The notes beneath the pieces are model-generated. The model made no database searches, was not told the DNA's origin, and saw only the letters and a program-made list of their open reading frames with translations. The translations under genes were made by a program, and so were the position numbers. Below, piece by piece: positions 63,481 to 64,000 of a stretch of DNA of 64,000 bases. Each line of letters opens with the position of its first letter. Position 1 is the first letter of the stretch. The stretch covers positions 4,092,001 to 4,156,000 of the forward strand of contig NZ_CP151650.1 in assembly GCF_038397775.1 (NCBI RefSeq), written 5' to 3'. This stretch comes from Pseudomonas sp. RC10 (lineage in GTDB: Bacteria; Pseudomonadota; Gammaproteobacteria; Pseudomonadales; Pseudomonadaceae).

Positions 63481-64000
63481 TGGCCGTCGCCCTCTCCCGG
63501 CCCCCTTCAGACCCTCGTGCCGCGCTGTTGGTCATCGACATGCAGTACGACTTCATGCCCGGTGGCGCGCTCGCAGTGGCCGAGGGTGATCAGTTGGTGC
63601 CGCTGATCAACCGCCTGGGCGCGCAGTTTCGCAACGTGGTGATCACGCAAGACTGGCACCCGGCCGAGCACATTTCGTTCGCGTCGAGCCATGCCGGGCG
63701 CGCACCGTTCGACAGCATCACCCTGCCTTACGGACCGCAAACGCTATGGCCGGATCATTGCGTTCAGGCCACGGGCGGCGCCGAACTGCACGCCGACCTC
63801 GACATTCCCCAAGCGCAGTTGATCCTGCGTAAAGGCTGCAACGCCGGGATCGACAGTTATTCGGCGTTCGTCGAGGCGGATCGCACGACCCAGACCGGGC
63901 TGGCGGGGTATTTGAAGGAGCGCGGGGTCGACAGCGTGTTCGTGGTCGGCCTGGCGCTGGACTTCTGCGTGGCGTGGTCGGCGCTGGATGCGCGGACGGC
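63480..64000 (+). CDS. pncA: Nicotinamidase (3' end cut by window)
   Basis: An N-terminal fragment of about 173 residues of a nicotinamidase/pyrazinamidase. Catalytic Asp (LLVIDMQYDFMPGG, D20), metal-binding D-x-H (QDWHPAEH), Lys (ILRKGCNAG) and Cys (LDFCVAWSAL) are present. It converts nicotinamide to nicotinate for NAD salvage. Its ATG overlaps the dehydrogenase stop as TGATG. The C-terminal ~30 residues lie outside. Confidence 0.93.
   Translation, partial: MAVALSRPPSDPRAALLVIDMQYDFMPGGALAVAEGDQLVPLINRLGAQFRNVVITQDWHPAEHISFASSHAGRAPFDSITLPYGPQTLWPDHCVQATGGAELHADLDIPQAQLILRKGCNAGIDSYSAFVEADRTTQTGLAGYLKERGVDSVFVVGLALDFCVAWSALDART

Overview
The window is a stretch of Pseudomonas chromosome, probably from the fluorescens/syringae side of the genus. 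The clearest evidence is the leftward block thrS-infC-rpmI-rplT-pheS-pheT-ihfA-merR-like followed by tRNA-Pro(GGG). Other support is small-protein families typical of Pseudomonas (DUF1654, DUF2790, DUF6555, as judged by eye), REPIN-type palindromes, high GC with dense gene packing, and catabolic operons of pseudomonad type.

Layout. 1-6.7 kb: a leftward operon (SDR oxidoreductase, glyoxalase-fold protein, saccharopine-dehydrogenase-like protein), a DUF1835-like protein, the folate-independent methionine synthase pair mesD/mesX, and an AraC regulator. A tandem site with 21-bp period lies upstream of both the SDR gene and the araC gene, 4 kb apart. 6.8-13.9 kb: hybrid sensor kinase, PiT phosphate transporter, GAF histidine kinase, EAL phosphodiesterase, YceK-like lipoprotein. 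13.9-16.4 kb: a small accessory island against tRNA-Pro with two related S24 phage-type repressors, related spacers and eight copies of a TTTGGCAC word. 16.4-24 kb: the translation block; infC starts on AUU.

24-33.4 kb: small secreted proteins, a cold-shock protein, and a complete leftward ribose operon rbsBACRKD with an exported nucleoside hydrolase at its end; promoter and RbsR palindrome are readable. 33.4-39.3 kb: small genes, including two preceded by LexA-type boxes (one followed by a secreted nuclease), and an XRE / ParD-like / methionine aminopeptidase group. 39.3-50.3 kb: dpkA and a divergent FAD amino-acid oxidase, GNAT, PepSY protein, Kef-type antiporter, and regulator/target pairs (LysR/NmrA, LysR/DHA2 exporter).

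50.4-64 kb: cysteine hydrolase next to an AraC gene, DUF2790 protein, glycerate kinase, diguanylate cyclase, a CdaR-type regulator, a decayed RelE-type toxin with an intact XRE antitoxin, a lipoprotein hydrolase, and an FCD regulator divergent from gudP-gudD. Glycerate kinase, CdaR, the FCD regulator, GudP and GudD form a scattered glucarate/galactarate set. The end carries a DUF1345 membrane protein, a D-2-hydroxyacid dehydrogenase and a truncated pncA. Four REPIN-like palindromes all lie right of 51 kb.

Nothing here is certainly a new system. The leads most worth testing are the tRNA-Pro island, the two SOS-box small genes with the adjacent nuclease, the MAP/ParD-like operon, the shared AraC operator and the broken toxin.
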